Origin: Bodo saltans
Taxonomy: Eukaryota > Euglenozoa > Kinetoplastea > Eubodonida > Bodonidae
Direction of reading: 5' to 3'
DNA: 24,290 bases
NCBI GenBank assembly: GCA_001460835.1
Contig: CYKH01001607.1
Coordinates: 6,338-30,627 of the forward strand
The translations under genes and the position numbers were made by a program. Below the pieces are notes generated by a model. That model saw nothing but the letters and a program-made list of their open reading frames with translations. It was not told the DNA's origin and made no database searches. Every line of letters starts with the position of its first letter. Position 1 is the first letter of the stretch. Below, one piece after another: positions 24,201 to 24,290 of this stretch.

Positions 24201-24265
24201 GCCCGACGGTTGGGATGTTTGCGGGGAACCTTGAGAAGATTCGCCAACTTGCGGGCGCTCCGTAG
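21203..24265 (+). CDS. Large P-loop NTPase, possibly RHS/Crinkler-like, with internal duplication
   Basis: The 1020-aa product has a Walker A motif GPSGSGKS (153-160, Lys159) and a plausible Walker B, MFIAVDSF (Asp294), spaced as in AAA/STAND-type ATPases. After the ATPase core comes a helical region containing two identical 94-aa units (residues 534-627 and 628-721). An acidic Tyr/Asp patch (EYPYDDHYPYDDEH), a basic linker (KPKGKPTKKS) and a C-terminal domain beginning near HWSDDGVMFLREKGAEW follow. No signal peptide or membrane helix is seen. The overall plan, an N-terminal region, a P-loop core and a variable C-terminal domain, recalls the RHS and Crinkler-like NTPase families expanded in kinetoplastids. 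I cannot align it confidently, so the family is tentative. The start is the first ATG after the predicted splice AG. The stop lies 25 bases from the window end. Confidence 0.8.
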   Translation: MRRWVQSRHPIMQWFCQPTAEAIRATASTPGPQQTSDALHQAIVECLSKNKLKSGTVFAYLGNFEEMRRYADEIEAARGELVSATGCALSDVLTVKEIESLADKHGLKKIMRPECSDWTSLIPTDSVHADVRAHVEQRRNPHKHDTSVLCNYGPSGSGKSVQLLHTTAVATQIIGGMVRRGVSDDVERERCRPLGFCVSFTRHDGTGSYKDRDELTPPSGQLLILTAIALRMAFAVMERSRYTSTPDESNYYSYFVDKMIDKCDMTNDKGNFDSIVAALRQVLKWEGPMFIAVDSFLRAFDYKAPAIATGFSTVCRELLDESPVLPISSSEETGPVIYERYLAISSFYPVHAVDFAAKANRRLIMQPTALLDLCDISRAFAHGTAVINVPPQYATLFASGHVGLTNEQLLFLIHLALSTGLPQEVSSCLQQHRHDVPGKKYGGVDDFVTHMLWLRSGSGNLSSITENMCVCACELVVGLVNSNIFMGDDSDRRAFALSERLEWDCFVSQTMPTRALVSPNFLSSVIHGWPESGKKRFMRYHVGNLRSTISKHAQMSFKLLEAAPHLVAPSNAELSRRLVQRWIVTTAVALGDLTFRALCLRFACALCAIGGATCDHLLTDVCSHIKSKKRFMRYHVGNLRSTISKHAQMSFKLLEAAPHLVAPSNAELSRRLVQRWIVTTAVALGDLTFRALCLRFACALCAIGGATCDHLLTDVCSHIKSDGGVFPDVQFSSGPLVVVSNIEVYPREYPYDDHYPYDDEHAKFLAKKERDEFEALLVASKHTSGSLHVADSSQKQEELQNTVDVLREVAEELMPSQCCFEEVHKSPYERIQVALAKGDHFSIQPREVSKVTQRDKPPITERKPKGKPTKKSLSSQIRTDQKAKPIFHWSDDGVMFLREKGAEWAWVVFLVQAARDIAQCSHTECKESHHITEACRMNLAPLPSNITDADGKVHTLRYVKILVTADPIEHESKSSDVGSDLPKDVIAVCFMDIDTIKTWCPTVGMFAGNLEKIRQLAGAP
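22802..23083 (+). repeat. 282-bp tandem repeat, copy 1
   Basis: This unit begins at AAAAAGCGTTTTATGAGG and ends at CACATAAAGAGT. It is followed at once by an identical unit. The length is divisible by three and the unit starts on a codon boundary, encoding 94 residues from KKRFMRYHV to CSHIKS. Confidence 0.98.
23084..23365 (+). repeat. 282-bp tandem repeat, copy 2
   Basis: Read base by base, this copy is identical to 22802-23083, with no difference found. The flanking bases differ at both outer ends, so exactly two full units are present, joined head to tail. Confidence 0.98.
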
Positions 24266-24290
24266 GCCTTTGCGTAGTGTCTCCGTTTTG

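Noticed and set aside
1-24290. CRISPR arrays, tRNA/rRNA genes and transposon ends
   Set aside because: None were seen on reading both strands. The only long repeat is the 282-bp coding duplication, and no terminal repeats or mobile-element proteins are present.

Overview
The window reads as a nuclear segment of a kinetoplastid protist, most likely a free-living bodonid such as Bodo saltans. All ten recognisable genes lie on the + strand, none needs an intron, and they are separated by 0.2-1.1 kb gaps. Most gaps end in a pyrimidine tract followed by an AG just before the first ATG, as expected for polycistronic transcription with spliced-leader trans-splicing. The standard genetic code is used. 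The AP-2 mu gene fits: from general knowledge AP-2 is absent in African trypanosomes but present in Bodo and T. cruzi. The species call is inference.

Layout: 1-401 holds frame-broken hydrophobic coding debris at the left edge. Then follow V-ATPase subunit a (784-3606), an unrecognised 268-aa protein (3946-4752), an ELO-type fatty acid elongase of the PUFA type (4950-5927), a MORN/EF-hand protein (6229-8256), a small multi-pass membrane protein (8455-9378), and a very large protein with the 6TM-C1-6TM-C2 layout of animal adenylyl cyclases (9663-14372). A 1.1-kb gap contains a G16 run and a decayed copy of part of the cyclase-like gene. After it come an ENTH + VHS-like protein resembling tepsin (15480-17591), AP-2 mu (17906-19285), an SLC25A32-like mitochondrial carrier (19816-20814), and a P-loop NTPase of possible RHS/Crinkler type with a perfect 282-bp in-frame tandem duplication (21203-24265).

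The genes do not form one pathway, as is usual for kinetoplastid polycistrons. The one functional theme is membrane traffic and acidified compartments: V-ATPase a, the tepsin-like protein and AP-2 mu. The observations most worth following are the double-cassette cyclase-like protein whose catalytic residues look lost in both halves, the tepsin-like protein next to AP-2 mu, the exact duplication in the last gene, and the set of start codons decided by predicted splice sites rather than by the longest reading frame.
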